Assembly (NCBI GenBank): GCA_025454275.1
Contig: JALOOS010000097.1
Coordinates: forward strand, 1-6,599
Origin: Desulfobacterales bacterium
GTDB taxonomy: Bacteria > Desulfobacterota > Desulfobacteria > Desulfobacterales > SpSt-501
Direction of reading: 5' to 3'
DNA: 6,599 nucleotides
Positions 5,482-6,599 of the stretch are shown here, piece by piece. The notes under the pieces are model-generated. The model was not told where the DNA came from and ran no database searches. It saw nothing but the letters and a program-made list of their open reading frames with translations. Positions within the stretch are counted from its first letter, which is position 1, and the number at the start of each line of letters is the position of its first letter. The translations under genes were made by a program, and so were the position numbers.

Positions 5482-5994
5482 TTAGAAGCTGACCACGAAA
5501 CCGTCGTTGCGGTTGCGGGCCAGTGCCTCGTTGCTCTTGCCGGGGTCGATCGGGCGCTCTTCACCGTAGCTGATGGTGCTGATGCGCTTGGCGTCGATGC
5601 CCAGGTCCACCAGGAACTGCTTGGCGGACAGCGCCCGGCGCTCGCCCAGGCCCATGTTGTACTCAGGGGTGCCGATGATGCAGGTGTTGCCCTCGATCAG
5701 CAGCTTGGCCGTGGGGTTGGCTTTGAGCCATTCGGCCTTTTTCTTAAGGGCCGCCTGGGACTCGAGTCTCAGGGCCGACTTGTCGAAATCGAAGAAAACC
5801 CTCTCCGTCATGAAGACCGGAACGGTCGGAGCAGCCGGAGCCGGAGCCGGGGCCGGAGCCGGGGCCGGAGCCGGGGCCACCTTCGGTGCCGGAGGCGGAG
5901 CGGTTGCCGCCACTTTCTTCTGACAGGCGACCGTGAACAACAGACCCGGCATCACCAGCAGCAATGCCAACACCATCCACCATTTTTTCTGCAT
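5482..5994 (-). CDS. pal: Peptidoglycan-associated lipoprotein Pal
   Basis: Encodes 170 residues. Pal is an outer-membrane lipoprotein that binds peptidoglycan and TolB. Residues 1-23 are a lipoprotein-type signal with the probable lipidated C24 in TVAC (threonine at -3 is less usual). A Pro/Ala linker runs at 32-58, and the OmpA-like domain at 62-170 includes VFFDFDKS (66-73), GTPEYNMGLGERRA (108-121) and ISYGEERPID (141-150). The motif normally read as GHxDxxGT is GNTCIIGT here, with Cys105 replacing the aspartate that contacts diaminopimelate in related domains. The C-terminal NRR is NRN. The reading frame is otherwise intact and spaced normally. The ATG at 5994 has a strong AAAGGAGGA site (6007-5999). 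It follows tolB by 51 nt, as in standard tol-pal clusters. Confidence 0.95.
   Translation of the reverse strand: MQKKWWMVLALLLVMPGLLFTVACQKKVAATAPPPAPKVAPAPAPAPAPAPAPAAPTVPVFMTERVFFDFDKSALRLESQAALKKKAEWLKANPTAKLLIEGNTCIIGTPEYNMGLGERRALSAKQFLVDLGIDAKRISTISYGEERPIDPGKSNEALARNRNDGFVVSF
5831..5878. repeat. Hexanucleotide tandem repeat encoding the Pal Pro-Ala linker
   Basis: Eight 6-bp units of the GGAGCC/GGGGCC type (first unit GCAGCC), including three exact copies of the 12-mer GGAGCCGGGGCC at 5843-5878. On the minus strand they encode alternating Pro-Ala in the tether between the lipid anchor and the OmpA-like domain. Gain or loss of units would keep the frame and change only tether length. 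Confidence 0.9.
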
Positions 5995-5998
5995 GTCT

Positions 5999-6007
5999 TC
6001 CTCCTTT
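5999..6007 (-). promoter_or_regulatory. Ribosome binding site of pal
   Basis: AAAGGAGGA close to the anti-Shine-Dalgarno complement, 4 nt before the ATG at 5994 (GGAGG core 7 nt or less away). It is the strongest site in the window and fits high-level lipoprotein synthesis. Confidence 0.8.
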
Positions 6008-6045
6008 TTCTATTTCTAGTTTGAATTACCAGTCGGTGTGTTTCA

Positions 6046-6599
6046 TCAGTTGAAAACACCCGCTGACCATTTGGGATTGCTTTGTTCCCCGTTCAACAAC
6101 AGAAGACGGCGCTGTTCCGTACCGAAGGCCGTCATCACGTAAAGCCGGGAGGGGCCTTCGCGGTTCGTCCCGAAAACAAGAAGTGTGCCGTCGGGCGACC
6201 ATGATGGCGATTCGCTGCTCGCGCTTTCGCGGGTCAGCTGCATCGGGTTTTGACCATCTGCGCCGATCACGCACACCTGTTGAAAACCGCCGATCTGGGA
6301 CGTGTAGGCGATTTTGTCGCCTCTCGGCGACCATGCCGGCTGGGTGTTGTACTTCCCTTCGAAGGTCAGCCGGCTCTCGCCGCCGGTGGCAAGGTCCAGA
6401 ATATAGATCTGAGGCCCCCCCGCCCGATCGGAGACGAACGCCATTTTGCTTCCATCGGGAGAAAACGATGGTGATACGTTTGTCCCGCGGCCGTTGGTAA
6501 GCTTTTTAATCACTTTTCCGGCGCCAGTCAATAGGTAAATCTCCTGACTGCCGCCGTAGGAGAGCGTCGCAGCGAGCTCAAAACGCCCGGGCACCCAAC
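6046..6599 (-). CDS. tolB: Tol-Pal system protein TolB, C-terminal part
   Basis: The last 183 residues of TolB; the start lies beyond the right edge. TolB is a periplasmic protein whose C-terminal six-bladed beta-propeller binds Pal. Three WD40-like/TolB repeats are clear: SPSFSPDGSKMAFVSDRAGG with IYILDLATGGESRLT, QPAWSPRGDKIAYTSQIGG with ADGQNPMQLT, and ESPSWSPDGTLLVFGTNREG with RLYVMTAFG. A partial blade precedes them (LSYGGSQEIYLLT), and the final strand is SNPKWSAGVFN. The apparent GTG start near 6594 is an internal valine, because the frame continues open to the edge. Translation ends with two consecutive TGA codons. Immediate proximity to pal confirms the assignment. Confidence 0.96.
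   Translation of the reverse strand, partial: WVPGRFELAATLSYGGSQEIYLLTGAGKVIKKLTNGRGTNVSPSFSPDGSKMAFVSDRAGGPQIYILDLATGGESRLTFEGKYNTQPAWSPRGDKIAYTSQIGGFQQVCVIGADGQNPMQLTRESASSESPSWSPDGTLLVFGTNREGPSRLYVMTAFGTEQRRLLLLNGEQSNPKWSAGVFN

Overview
This is a GC-rich bacterial chromosome segment in which every convincing gene lies on the minus strand, so it reads from right to left. The gene families point to a Gram-negative bacterium: Tol-Pal envelope proteins and lipoprotein-type signals are present. Several protein details fit a deltaproteobacterial (Desulfobacterota-like) lineage better than an enteric one: the RuvA, RuvB and RuvC wording, the S9 C-terminal tail, and the order tolB-pal-ybgF-ruvCAB. 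That placement is an inference from pattern memory, not from a search.

In transcription order: (1) 6599-5482 holds the C-terminal part of tolB, cut by the window edge, and complete pal. (2) 5481-5204 is a 278-bp gap with two consecutive strong hairpins that lack U-tracts. (3) 5203-2069 holds cpoB/ybgF and the Holliday junction genes ruvC, ruvA and ruvB, with ruvC and ruvA overlapping by 4 nt. (4) 2019-1144 encodes an unrecognised single-pass membrane protein with a coiled coil and a C-terminal beta-rich domain. (5) 1099-186 is the ribosomal protein unit: a promoter, rplM (probably starting at GTG 1040), rpsI, and a textbook intrinsic terminator at 128-158. (6) 72-1 is the first 24 codons of a LamB/YcsF-family gene (pxpA, 5-oxoprolinase subunit A).

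Functionally, TolB, Pal and CpoB are periplasmic or outer-membrane parts of the Tol-Pal system, which coordinates outer-membrane constriction with cell-wall synthesis at division. RuvA and RuvB form the Holliday junction branch-migration motor and RuvC is the resolvase. L13 and S9 are ribosomal proteins that form a conserved two-gene operon. PxpA would belong to 5-oxoproline metabolism.

No mobile element, CRISPR array, tRNA or rRNA was seen, and I found no clear evidence of a wholly new system. The points most worth a second look are the altered peptidoglycan-binding motif in Pal, the missing acidic pin in RuvA, the tandem hairpins between pal and cpoB, and the uncharacterised membrane protein between ruvB and rplM.
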